DNA of 64,000 nucleotides from Solirubrobacter sp035555675 (GTDB lineage: Bacteria; Actinomycetota; Thermoleophilia; Solirubrobacterales; Solirubrobacteraceae). The stretch spans positions 55,354 to 119,353 of the forward strand of contig DATMGH010000060.1 of assembly GCA_035555675.1 (NCBI GenBank), read 5' to 3'. Position 1 is the stretch's first letter; the number at the start of each line of letters is the position of its first letter. The notes below the pieces were generated by a model, which saw nothing but the letters and a program-made list of their open reading frames with translations, was not told the DNA's origin and searched no databases. Made by a program: the position numbers and the translations under genes. Shown piece by piece: positions 26,407-34,025 of the stretch.

Positions 26407-28882
26407 GCACCGGCTCGCCGGCGGCGTCGGACGCGTCGAGGTCGACGGTCGCCACGATCGCCCAGTCGTGGTCGCCGTCGGGGTCGTCGATGATCTGGCG
26501 CACGGTCCACTCGCGGCCCGTGCGCTCGACGATCAGCAGATCGGGCGAGCGCGCCGGGGCGCCGGTGCCGATCGCGTCGTGCTCGTCCCAGTAGGCGCCG
26601 AGCGCCGGCTCCCAGTCGAACGCGCCGCGGCCTTCGGGCTCGAGCGCGGCCAGCTCCGCGAACCGGTCGCGCGCCGCGAGCTGCACCTTCTGGAACAGCG
26701 CGTTGCGGACCATCACGAAGAACGCGCGCTCGTTGCCGGTGATCGGGCGCGGCGGGGGCGGCGGCTCGCCGGCCACGGCGCGCTCGATCGCGGTCGGGTC
26801 GGTCAGCGCCTCCCACTCGTCGAGCAGGCTCGAGTCGATCTGCCGGACGGTCTCCCCGAGCCACTCGATGATGTCGTCGAGCTCCTCGGTCCGCACGCGC
26901 TCGGGCACGGTCTGGCGCAGCGTCCGGTAGGTGTCGGTGAGGTAGCGCAGGACCAGCCCCTCCGAGCGCGCGACGCCGTAGAACGCCACGAACTCCGCGA
27001 ACGTGCGTCCCCACTCGTACATGTCGCGCACGACCGCCTTCGGCGACAGATCGGTCTCCAGGACCCACGGGTGCGTCTCGCGGTACTCCGCCAGCGCGTG
27101 CCGCAGCGGCGCGTCGAGCGGCTTCGGGTAGGTGACCTCCTCGAGCAGCCGCATCCGCTCCTCGTACTCGATCCCGTCGGCCTTCATCTCCGCGACCGCC
27201 TCGGCGCGCGCCTTGTCGGACTGCGCCATCAGCACCGGGAACGGGTCGTCCAGGATCGCCTCGATCACCGACAGCACGTCGAGCGCGTACGTCTCCGCCT
27301 CCGGGTCGAGCAGGTCGAACGCCGCCAGCGCGAACGACGCCAGCGGCTGGTTGAGCGCGAAGTCGTCCTGCAGCGCCGCGGCGAGCTGCAGCGTGCGCCC
27401 GTGCTCGTCGGCCTCCAGCATCCGCTCGAGCACGCCGGACGCCAGCAGCTCCTCGATCAGCGACGCCGCCTGCTCGGACAGCCGCCGGCGTCCGCGCTCG
27501 TCCTCGTGGTTGTCCTCCAGCAGCGCCCGCAGCGCCTCGTCCGGGTCGCCCTTCTGGTTGATCAGGTTGAGGATCAGCCCGTGGTTGACCCGCATGCGGG
27601 AGACGAGCGGCTCGGGCTGCGCGCCCTGCAGGCGCGTGAACGTGTCCTCGGTCCAGGACACGACGCCGTCGGCCGGCTTGACCTTCTGGACGCGCTTGAG
27701 CTTCTTCGGGTCGTCGCCGGCCTTCGCCACGCGGCGCGCGTTCTCGATCGTGTGCTCGGGCGCCTGCACGACCACGTAGCCGGACGTGTCGAACCCGGCG
27801 CGGCCCGCGCGGCCGGCGATCTGGTGGAACTCGCGCGCCTTCAGCAGCCGGTGGTTGGTGCCGTCGAACTTCGCCAGCCCGGTGAAGACGACGCTGCGGA
27901 TCGGCACGTTGATGCCGACGCCGAGCGTGTCCGTCCCGCAGATCACCTTCAGCAGCCCGGTCTGCGCGAGCTGCTCGACCAGCCGCCGGTAGCGCGGCAG
28001 CATCCCCGCGTGGTGGACGCCGATCCCGCTGCGCACCAGCTTCGAGAGCGTCTTGCCGAACCCGGCCATGAAGCGGAAGCCGCCGATCGCCTCGGCGATC
28101 GCGTCGCGCTCCTCGCGCGTGCACAGCTTCGCCGAGGTCAGCGACTGGGCGCGCTCGAGCGCCGAGGCCTGCGTGAAATGCACGACGTAGATCGGCGCCT
28201 GGTCGGTGCGCACGAGCTCCTCCAGCAGCTCGTGCAGCGGGTCCAGCGACCAGCGGAAGTGCAGCGGCACCGGCCGCTCGGCGTCGTCGACCAGCGCCGT
28301 CTCGCGCCCGGTCCGGCGCGTGAGGTCCGCCCGCAGCGCGCCGACGTCCCCGAGCGTCGCCGACATCAGCAGGAACTGCGCCTGCGGCAGCGTCAGCAGC
28401 GGCACCTGCCACGCCCACCCGCGCTCCGGCTCGGCGTAGAAGTGGAACTCGTCCATCACGACCTGCCCGATGTCCGCGTCCTTGCCTTCGCGCAGCGCGA
28501 TGTTGGCCAGGATCTCGGCCGTGCAGCAGATGATCGGCGCGTCGCCGTTGACCGACGCGTCGCCGGTCAGCATCCCCACGTTCTCGGCGCCGAAGATCGC
28601 GCACAGGGCGAAGAACTTCTCCGACACCAGCGCCTTGATCGGCGCCGTGTAGAACGTGATGCGGCTGTCCGCGATCGCCGCGAAGTGCGCGGCGATCGCG
28701 ACCATCGACTTGCCGGACCCGGTCGGCGTGGCCAGGATCACGTTGCTGCCGGAGAACAGCTCGATCGCCGCCTCCTCCTGGTGCGGGTACAGGCTCAGGC
28801 CCTGCTGCTCGGTCCAGGCCACGAACGCCTCGTACACGGCGTCGGCGCTGCGATCGCTCGGGAGTGCGTCCAGTAGCCGCAT
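26372..28882 (-). CDS. Ski2-like DEAD/DEAH-box RNA helicase with DUF3516-type C-terminus
   Basis: 836 aa from ATG 28882. Superfamily 2 motifs in order: Q-like LYPHQEEAAIEL, Walker A TPTGSGKS (52-59), Ia TAPIKALVSEKF, DEFH box (144-147), SAT (LLMSATLGD), motif V GVGINVPIRSVVFTGL, and motif VI QIAGRAGRAGFD. The DEFH box and the large alpha-helical C-terminal half (EERMRLLEEVTYPKPLDAPL and onwards, ~400 residues) match actinobacterial Ski2/Mtr4-related helicases. It probably unwinds structured RNA during decay or processing; direct evidence is lacking. Its promoter region was duplicated when the AI-2E gene arrived (see repeats). Confidence 0.9.
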   Translation of the reverse strand: MRLLDALPSDRSADAVYEAFVAWTEQQGLSLYPHQEEAAIELFSGSNVILATPTGSGKSMVAIAAHFAAIADSRITFYTAPIKALVSEKFFALCAIFGAENVGMLTGDASVNGDAPIICCTAEILANIALREGKDADIGQVVMDEFHFYAEPERGWAWQVPLLTLPQAQFLLMSATLGDVGALRADLTRRTGRETALVDDAERPVPLHFRWSLDPLHELLEELVRTDQAPIYVVHFTQASALERAQSLTSAKLCTREERDAIAEAIGGFRFMAGFGKTLSKLVRSGIGVHHAGMLPRYRRLVEQLAQTGLLKVICGTDTLGVGINVPIRSVVFTGLAKFDGTNHRLLKAREFHQIAGRAGRAGFDTSGYVVVQAPEHTIENARRVAKAGDDPKKLKRVQKVKPADGVVSWTEDTFTRLQGAQPEPLVSRMRVNHGLILNLINQKGDPDEALRALLEDNHEDERGRRRLSEQAASLIEELLASGVLERMLEADEHGRTLQLAAALQDDFALNQPLASFALAAFDLLDPEAETYALDVLSVIEAILDDPFPVLMAQSDKARAEAVAEMKADGIEYEERMRLLEEVTYPKPLDAPLRHALAEYRETHPWVLETDLSPKAVVRDMYEWGRTFAEFVAFYGVARSEGLVLRYLTDTYRTLRQTVPERVRTEELDDIIEWLGETVRQIDSSLLDEWEALTDPTAIERAVAGEPPPPPRPITGNERAFFVMVRNALFQKVQLAARDRFAELAALEPEGRGAFDWEPALGAYWDEHDAIGTGAPARSPDLLIVERTGREWTVRQIIDDPDGDHDWAIVATVDLDASDAAGEPVLRTQSFARAGL

Positions 28883-28946
28883 GCGTCCGTACTAGCATCC
28901 TCGATCCCCAACCCGACCGCGGCCGGCCCCTCGGGCCACGAGCGGG
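28851..28946. repeat. Left copy of duplicated helicase/peptidase promoter region
   Basis: Three blocks match the right copy at 30166-30274 in the same order and orientation: 28851-28864 (14/14 identical to 30166-30179), 28887-28910 (24/24 identical to 30188-30211), and 28915-28946 (28/32 identical to 30243-30274). This copy keeps the helicase start codon; its third block is a decayed, internally deleted fragment of the M42 peptidase 5' end. Confidence 0.85.
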
Positions 28947-28949
28947 ATG

Positions 28950-30107
28950 TCAAGGCTCGCGGTCCGCGCGACGGACGTGACCGGGCACGAGCAGCCTGCG
29001 CGGGCGGCCCGAAGCGGGGTCCACGGGCCCGATGTCGACGGCCTCATCCGAGGCGCCGTTCTCGCCGGACTCGATGCCGCGGATCCAGATCTCCTCGACG
29101 AGGATCTTGATCGTGACCATCACCGGCACCGCGACGAGCAGCGCCGCGAAGCCGAACAGCCGCTCCACCACGAGGACCCCGGCGGCGACGACCGCCGGGT
29201 GCAACCGGACGGCACGCGCCATGATCAGCGGCGAGACGAGGTTGCCTTCGACGAAGTGCGCGACCAGCGAGATCGCCAACACGAGCACCGCCTTCGTGGG
29301 CGAGATCGTCAAGGCCACCGCCACGGGCGGCACGTAGCTCAGAATCGCCCCGTAGTACGGCACGACGGTGGCGATGCCGGTCAACACCGCGAAGACCAAC
29401 GCGAACGGCAGGCCGGCGAGGCTCAGGCCCGCGTAGGTCAGCATCCCCAGGACGGCCATGCTCGCCGCCAGGCCGGTCAGCCAGCCCAGGTACGCGGTCG
29501 CCAGGCGGTGCATGATCACGCGCGTCCGCGGGCGAAAGCGCGGCGGCGTGAGCCTGACGATCCCCGCCCGCAGCGGTTGCGGATAGATGGCGGAGAACAG
29601 CGCGGTGAAGAGCACCACCAGCGTCGCGGTCACGACCCCGCCGAGACTCGATGCCAGCGCGGCGGCAGGGCCGAGCAGCCGCTGCGGGTGATCGGTGTAC
29701 CCGTCGATCCAGCGTTGGATGCTGTTGCCGACGTCGGTCGTATCGTCGCCGCTGGTCAGCCGGCTGAGCGTGTGGTTGAGGTCGCTGACGATCGCGGGGA
29801 TCTCGTCCACCAGACGCTCGCCCTCGCTGACGAACGTGGGCACGAGCAACGCGATCACCGCGACGACCACGACGATCGCCGCGACGAGCGTCAGCGGCGC
29901 GCCGACGCCGCGCGGCACGTGCAGGCGCTCCAGCCGGTCGGCGGCCGCGCTGAGCGGGACGGCGACGATGGCGGCCAGCAGGATCAGCAACACGAGCCCG
30001 ACGATGTCGGCGAACAGCGCGGCGGCGAGCACGAGCGCACCGGCGAGAAGCACGGCGCGGTACACGGTTCCCGCGCTCACGGGGGTGGTGGACGGCCCAC
30101 TGCGCAT
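28950..30107 (-). CDS. AI-2E family transporter (putative permease)
   Basis: 385 aa from ATG 30107. About eight hydrophobic segments arranged as in the AI-2E/UPF0118 permeases: LVLLILLAAIVAVPLSAAADRLERLHVPRG, then a helical loop with SEGERLVDEIPAIVSDLNHTL, then GWLTGLAASMAVLGML, GIATVVPYYGAILSYVPPVAVAL and GNLVSPLIMARAVRLHPAVVAAGVLVVERLFG. E. coli TqsA exports autoinducer-2; other members are Na+/H+ antiporters, so the substrate is open. The gene is bracketed by direct repeats of the helicase/peptidase promoter, which marks it as a late insertion. The Shine-Dalgarno sequence is weak. Confidence 0.88.
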   Translation of the reverse strand: MRSGPSTTPVSAGTVYRAVLLAGALVLAAALFADIVGLVLLILLAAIVAVPLSAAADRLERLHVPRGVGAPLTLVAAIVVVVAVIALLVPTFVSEGERLVDEIPAIVSDLNHTLSRLTSGDDTTDVGNSIQRWIDGYTDHPQRLLGPAAALASSLGGVVTATLVVLFTALFSAIYPQPLRAGIVRLTPPRFRPRTRVIMHRLATAYLGWLTGLAASMAVLGMLTYAGLSLAGLPFALVFAVLTGIATVVPYYGAILSYVPPVAVALTISPTKAVLVLAISLVAHFVEGNLVSPLIMARAVRLHPAVVAAGVLVVERLFGFAALLVAVPVMVTIKILVEEIWIRGIESGENGASDEAVDIGPVDPASGRPRRLLVPGHVRRADREP

Positions 30108-30165
30108 GTCTCATGTGGCCTTCCCCGCCGGCTCGCCGGCCAATCGGTCAGCGAGCCCGGCTCAC

Positions 30166-30274
30166 CGATCGCTCGGGAGCGCGGCCACCGTACTAGCATC
30201 CTCGATCCCCATGGGCATGCCAGAGACGCTCCACAAGCTCCTGACCGCGGCCGGGCCCTCGGGCTATGAGCAGG
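30166..30274. repeat. Right copy of duplicated promoter region, with intact M42 peptidase 5' end
   Basis: Matches the left copy at 28851-28946 in three ordered blocks. Here the peptidase start is intact, while a 14-bp stretch carrying the helicase start codon is missing. The -10 box TAGCAT at 30194 is inside the 24-bp identical block. Confidence 0.85.
30194..30199 (+). promoter_or_regulatory. Candidate -10 box (TAGCAT) for M42 peptidase
   Basis: TAGCAT lies 11 nt before ATG 30211. The overlapping bases on the other strand read TAGTAC, and in the left copy of this repeat that hexamer is 6 nt from the helicase ATG, so the ancestral element probably served both directions. Confidence 0.45.
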
Positions 30275-31266
30275 CGCCCGCCGCGGTGTTCCGCGAGGCC
30301 GCCGGCGCGTTCGCCGAGGTCGCGCACGACACGATCGGCTCGACCGTCGCGCGCGTTCCCGGGACGGGCGCGGGCCGCTCGGTCGCCATCGTCGGGCACA
30401 TCGACGAGATCGGGCTGATCGTCCACCACATCGACGACGACGGCTTCCTCTGGTTCACCGGCGTCGGCGGCTGGGACCCCGTGATCCTGGTCGGGCAGCG
30501 CGTCGAGGTCGCCACGCGGACGGGGCGCGTCGCGGGCGTGGTCGGCAAGAAGCCGATCCACCTGATGAAGGACGAGGACCGCAAGCGCGTCCCGGAGCTC
30601 AAGGACCTGCACATCGACATCGGCGCGGCCGGGGGCGACGAGGCGCGCGCGCTGGTGCGCGTCGGCGACGTCGCGGTGATCGCTGGCGAGCCGGTCGCCT
30701 ACCCGAACGGCCGCTGGGTCTCGCGCTCGATGGACAACCGGATCGGCTGCTTCGTCGCCTACGAGGCCGCCCGGCTGGTGGCCGAGGCGGGCGGCGCGCC
30801 CGGCGACGTGTACGCGGTCGCGGTCACCCAGGAGGAGATCACGTTCGGCGGCTCGCGCACGACCGCGTTCTCGCTGAACCCGGACGTGGCGATCGTGGTC
30901 GACGTGACGTTCGCGACCGACCAGCCGGGGATCTCCGAGAAGGAGGTCGGCAAGCACCACTTCGGCAGCGGGCCGGTGCTCACGCGCGGCTCGACGCTGG
31001 ACCCGCAGCTGTTCGAGCTCCTGCACGAGGCCGGCGAGGCCGAGGGCATCCCGTTCACGGTGGCGGCGTCCGGGCGCGGCACCGGCACGGACGCGGACGC
31101 GTTCCACATCGCCCGCGCGGGCATTCCCAGCGCGGTCGTCTCGGTCCCGCTGCGCTACATGCACTCGCCGGTCGAGATGGTCCAGCTCGACGACGTCGCC
31201 AACGCGGCGAAGCTGATCGCGGCGTTCGCCCGCCGGCTCGCGCCCGACACCGACTTCCGGCGCTGA
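30211..31266 (+). CDS. M42-family metallopeptidase (glutamyl aminopeptidase/endoglucanase type)
   Basis: 351 aa from ATG 30211 (a second in-frame ATG lies at 30217). This tetrahedral aminopeptidase family uses two metals. Ligands are visible as H63 (VGHIDEIGLIV), bridging D175 (SRSMDNRIG), catalytic E208 with metal ligand E209 (TQEEITFGGS), D231 (IVVDVTF) and H318 (MHSPVEMV). The TGTDADAFHIARAGIPSAVVSVPLRYMHSP segment is also typical. It trims N-terminal residues from peptides in the cytoplasm. It is followed by an overlapping HAD gene (CTGA). Confidence 0.93.
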   Translation: MGMPETLHKLLTAAGPSGYEQAPAAVFREAAGAFAEVAHDTIGSTVARVPGTGAGRSVAIVGHIDEIGLIVHHIDDDGFLWFTGVGGWDPVILVGQRVEVATRTGRVAGVVGKKPIHLMKDEDRKRVPELKDLHIDIGAAGGDEARALVRVGDVAVIAGEPVAYPNGRWVSRSMDNRIGCFVAYEAARLVAEAGGAPGDVYAVAVTQEEITFGGSRTTAFSLNPDVAIVVDVTFATDQPGISEKEVGKHHFGSGPVLTRGSTLDPQLFELLHEAGEAEGIPFTVAASGRGTGTDADAFHIARAGIPSAVVSVPLRYMHSPVEMVQLDDVANAAKLIAAFARRLAPDTDFRR

Positions 31267-31946
31267 CCCCGCTCCTGCTGCTGTTCGACATCGACGGCAC
31301 GCTGCTGCAGCGGGCCACGGTGGCGCACGGCCTGGCGCTGCGCGAGGCGGGCGAGCGGGTGTACGGCGTGCCGCTGGAGGGCGAGGTCCCCTACGCGGGC
31401 CGCACCGACGCGGCGATCGCGCGTGACCTGCTGACGATCGCGGGCGTGCAGGACACGGCGATCGACGCGGGCTGGGCGGAGATGCAGGCGGTCGCGGCGG
31501 ACATCTACGCGCGGTCGTGCCCGGCCGACCTGTCGGAGACCGTCGCGCCCGGGATCCTGGAGCTGCTGACGGAGCTGGCGGCGCGGCCGGACGAGTTCCG
31601 GCTCTCGCTGGTGACCGGGAACCTGCAGCGGGTGGCGCGGGTGAAGCTGGCCAGCGCGGGGATCGGGCACTACTTCGAGGACGGGCAGGGCGGCTTCGGC
31701 TCCGACGCCGAGGACCGCGGGCGGCTGCCCGCGATCGCCCGCGCGCGCGCCGCGTCGCCGCCCTGGCCGCGCTCGCGCACGGCGGTGATCGGGGACACGC
31801 CGCACGACATCGCGTGCGCGCGGGTCGACGAGGTGCGCGTGGCCGCGGTCGCGACCGGGCCGTTCGCGGTGGCCGCGCTGGCGGACGCGGACGCCGTCGT
31901 GGACGACGCCCGCGCCCTGCTGCCGGTGCTCAGCGACTGGGCGTGA
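31263..31946 (+). CDS. HAD-superfamily hydrolase (phosphatase-like), CTG start
   Basis: 227 aa if it starts at CTG 31263, which overlaps the M42 stop (CTGA). The first conventional start, GTG 31320, lies after the nucleophile motif and would give a dead enzyme. From CTG the protein opens with LLLFDIDGTLL, HAD motif I. Motif II Ser/Thr is in LSLVTGNLQRVARVKLASAG, the motif III lysine is in the same stretch, and motif IV is VIGDTPHDIACARVDEVRVAAVATGPF. A helical cap lies between. The substrate is unknown. It converges with the gamma-glutamyltransferase gene, overlapping it by 17 bp. Confidence 0.85.
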   Translation: MTPLLLLFDIDGTLLQRATVAHGLALREAGERVYGVPLEGEVPYAGRTDAAIARDLLTIAGVQDTAIDAGWAEMQAVAADIYARSCPADLSETVAPGILELLTELAARPDEFRLSLVTGNLQRVARVKLASAGIGHYFEDGQGGFGSDAEDRGRLPAIARARAASPPWPRSRTAVIGDTPHDIACARVDEVRVAAVATGPFAVAALADADAVVDDARALLPVLSDWA

Positions 31947-33969
31947 CCACCGCGGCGCTGCCGCCGCCGCGGCGGACCGGCTCGGCGGCCGCCAGGAACG
32001 TCGGGCTCGTCCCGGGCCGGCCGTGTGAGCCGCGGCGGTGGGTCGCGGCGTGCGCGCGGCCGCCGTGGCCGCGGTCGGCGCCGCCGGGGCCGTGGTCGGC
32101 GCCGCCGTGCCCGCGGTCCGCGCCGCCGTGCCCGCGGTCCGCACCGCCGTGCCCGCGGTCCGCGCCGCCGTGCCCGTGCTTCGTTCCGCCGTGCCCGGGG
32201 TTCGCGCCGCCGTGGCCGCGGTCCGCGCCGCCGGTCCCGCCGTGGCCCCGATGCGGGTGGCCGTGGCCGGGCTTGGGCGATGTGCCGCCGCTGACGAACT
32301 CGATGCCGGTCGCGGCGCCGATCTCGTCCCCCGCGGGCGCGCGGTACGCCTCGTTGTAGGCGCTCGCCAGCGCCTGACCCTCGGGCGAGTTGACGAACGC
32401 GGACTCGGCCTCGGTGGTGGTCGAGTTGCGCTGGCTGGCGCGCGGCGCGGCGATCGCCTCGGGCAGCGTCATCCCGAGGTCCAGCCGGTCGACCAGGATC
32501 TGCAGCACGGTCGCGATGATCGACGCGCCGCCGGGCGAGCCGACCGTGAACAGCGGCTGGCCGTGGCGGGTGACGATCGTCGGCGCGATCGAGGAGCGCG
32601 GGCGCTTGCCGCCGTCGGCGCGGTTCGGCGCGGTCGTGGAGGCCGTGTCGAAGTCGGTCAGCTCGTTGTTGAGCAGGAACCCGTAGCCGGGCACGACGAC
32701 GCCGTTGCCGCCGGTCTGCTCGATCGTGAACGTGTAGGCGACGACGTTGCCGTAGCGGTCGGCGACGCTCAGGTGCGTGGTCGAGCCGACGCGGTCGACG
32801 GACGCGGCGTTGCCGGGCTGCGGCAGGCCGGGGCCGACCACGTTGTTGGCCGACGTCGGCGGGATCAGCGCGGCGCGCTGGGCCGCGTAGTGGGGATCGA
32901 GCAGCCCGCGCAGCGGGTTCGCCACGAACGCCGGGTCACCCAGGTACGCGTTGCGGTCGGCGTACGCGAGCCGCGACGCCTCGAGGTAGCGGTACAGCGT
33001 CTCGGTCTTGTCCGCCGGCTGCTTGCCGTACTGGAGCAGGTTGAGCGCTTCGAGCGCGGTCGTGCCGCCGGAGGACGGGGGCGCCATGCCCCAGATGTCG
33101 ACGCCGCGGTAGTTGATGTGGACCGGCTTGCGCTCGATCACGCGGTAGCGCTCGAGGTCCTGCTGCGTGATCAGGCCGGGACGCCACGTGTGGTCGGCGG
33201 TCGGCGCCAGCGGCGCGTTCTGCGCGGCGCTCACGATCGCCTTCGCCAGCGGGCCGCGGTAGAACGCGCGCTGGGTGCCGAAGCGGCCGAGCAGCTCGTA
33301 CGTCTTCGCCAGGTCCGGGTTCTTGATCGTCGTGCCGACGTCGCGCGGCGTGCCGTCGGCGTCGAGATAGAGCGCCGCGGTCGACGGGACGTCGTCGAAG
33401 TACGGCGCGTTCGGCGTCGTCTGGTCGAAGAACGTCTGGTCGACCGTGAAGCCGTCGCGGGCGACCTTCGCACCGTAGGCCAGCGCCTTCCCGAGCGAGT
33501 ACGTGCCGTAGCGGCGCAGGACCTTCTCCCACAGCGCGGGCGTGCCGGGGACGCCGACGCTCAGCCCGCTGTAGCGGTTGATCGGGAACTGCGCGTCCGT
33601 CGGCGGCTGGCCGTCGATGAAGAACGAGTCCGGCTTCATCGCCTGCGGGGCCGTCTCACGCGAGTCGAAGGTGGTGATGCGGCCCGTGCGGCCGTCGCGG
33701 ATCGTCATGAAGCCGCCGCCGCCGAGGCCGCAGCTGTAGGGCTCGACCACGCCGAGCACGCTCGCGGCCGCGACCGCCGCGTCGATCGCGTTGCCGCCGC
33801 GCGAGAGCACGGCGATCGCCGCGTTGGTGGCCAGCGGGTCGACGCTCGCCGCCGCGCCGCCGGTGCCCTGCGCCGTCGGCTGCCTGTCCTGTGCGCTCGC
33901 GACCGGTGCCGAGAGCGCCACCACCGCCATGGCCGCCGCGATCGGCAGCCGGCGAATACCCCGGACCAT
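31930..33969 (-). CDS. ggt: Secreted gamma-glutamyltransferase with His/Gly-rich insert
   Basis: 679 aa, versus about 570-600 for most relatives. Signal peptide 1-26 (ends ASAQ). The Ntn-hydrolase core is complete: GGGNAIDAAVAAASVLGVVEP-like start, PYSCGLGGGGFMTIRDG, autoprocessing and nucleophile Thr397 in GSTTHLSVAD, and GYGFLLNNELTDFD. It hydrolyses or transfers gamma-glutamyl groups, for example from glutathione. Near the C-terminus, residues 566-652 hold a His/Gly repeat (ADRGHGG units) placed inside the conserved final segment, which then resumes with FLAAAEPVRRGGGSAAVV. The insert may bind metal. The start has a good Shine-Dalgarno sequence (GGGAGGT). Confidence 0.92.
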   Translation of the reverse strand: MVRGIRRLPIAAAMAVVALSAPVASAQDRQPTAQGTGGAAASVDPLATNAAIAVLSRGGNAIDAAVAAASVLGVVEPYSCGLGGGGFMTIRDGRTGRITTFDSRETAPQAMKPDSFFIDGQPPTDAQFPINRYSGLSVGVPGTPALWEKVLRRYGTYSLGKALAYGAKVARDGFTVDQTFFDQTTPNAPYFDDVPSTAALYLDADGTPRDVGTTIKNPDLAKTYELLGRFGTQRAFYRGPLAKAIVSAAQNAPLAPTADHTWRPGLITQQDLERYRVIERKPVHINYRGVDIWGMAPPSSGGTTALEALNLLQYGKQPADKTETLYRYLEASRLAYADRNAYLGDPAFVANPLRGLLDPHYAAQRAALIPPTSANNVVGPGLPQPGNAASVDRVGSTTHLSVADRYGNVVAYTFTIEQTGGNGVVVPGYGFLLNNELTDFDTASTTAPNRADGGKRPRSSIAPTIVTRHGQPLFTVGSPGGASIIATVLQILVDRLDLGMTLPEAIAAPRASQRNSTTTEAESAFVNSPEGQALASAYNEAYRAPAGDEIGAATGIEFVSGGTSPKPGHGHPHRGHGGTGGADRGHGGANPGHGGTKHGHGGADRGHGGADRGHGGADRGHGGADHGPGGADRGHGGRAHAATHRRGSHGRPGTSPTFLAAAEPVRRGGGSAAVVTPSR
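32074..32241 (-). repeat. Eight 21-bp tandem repeats encoding the His/Gly-rich insert
   Basis: Units start every 21 bp from 32074 to 32221 and vary at a few positions; several central copies are nearly identical. Translated on the minus strand they give the seven-residue unit ADRGHGG and variants. All are in frame with the gamma-glutamyltransferase, so copy number can change without breaking the gene. Confidence 0.85.
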
Positions 33970-33991
33970 TGGACCTCCCTTGAAGCCGGTT

Positions 33992-34011
33992 GCCGGGGCG
34001 CTTACCCCGGC
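33992..34011. terminator. Hairpin between the mauF-like gene and ggt
   Basis: GCCGGGG/CCCCGGC arms (7 bp) with a 6-nt loop, 14 bp past the stop of the mauF-like gene on the minus strand and upstream of the ggt Shine-Dalgarno sequence. It suggests ggt is transcribed separately from the mau-like operon. Confidence 0.5.
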
Positions 34012-34025
34012 CGCTTCGCATCCAA

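Noticed and set aside
28950..30107. Mobile element carrying the AI-2E gene
   Set aside because: No transposase, integrase or terminal inverted repeats are visible. Only the duplicated flanks remain, so it is reported as an insertion footprint and not as an element.
31320..31946. HAD protein starting at GTG 31320
   Set aside because: This start would delete the nucleophile motif FDIDGT that is present in frame just upstream.
32074..32241. Regular direct repeats that could suggest a CRISPR array or minisatellite
   Set aside because: Units are contiguous without spacers, are 21 bp long and in frame with the gamma-glutamyltransferase. They are coding repeats.
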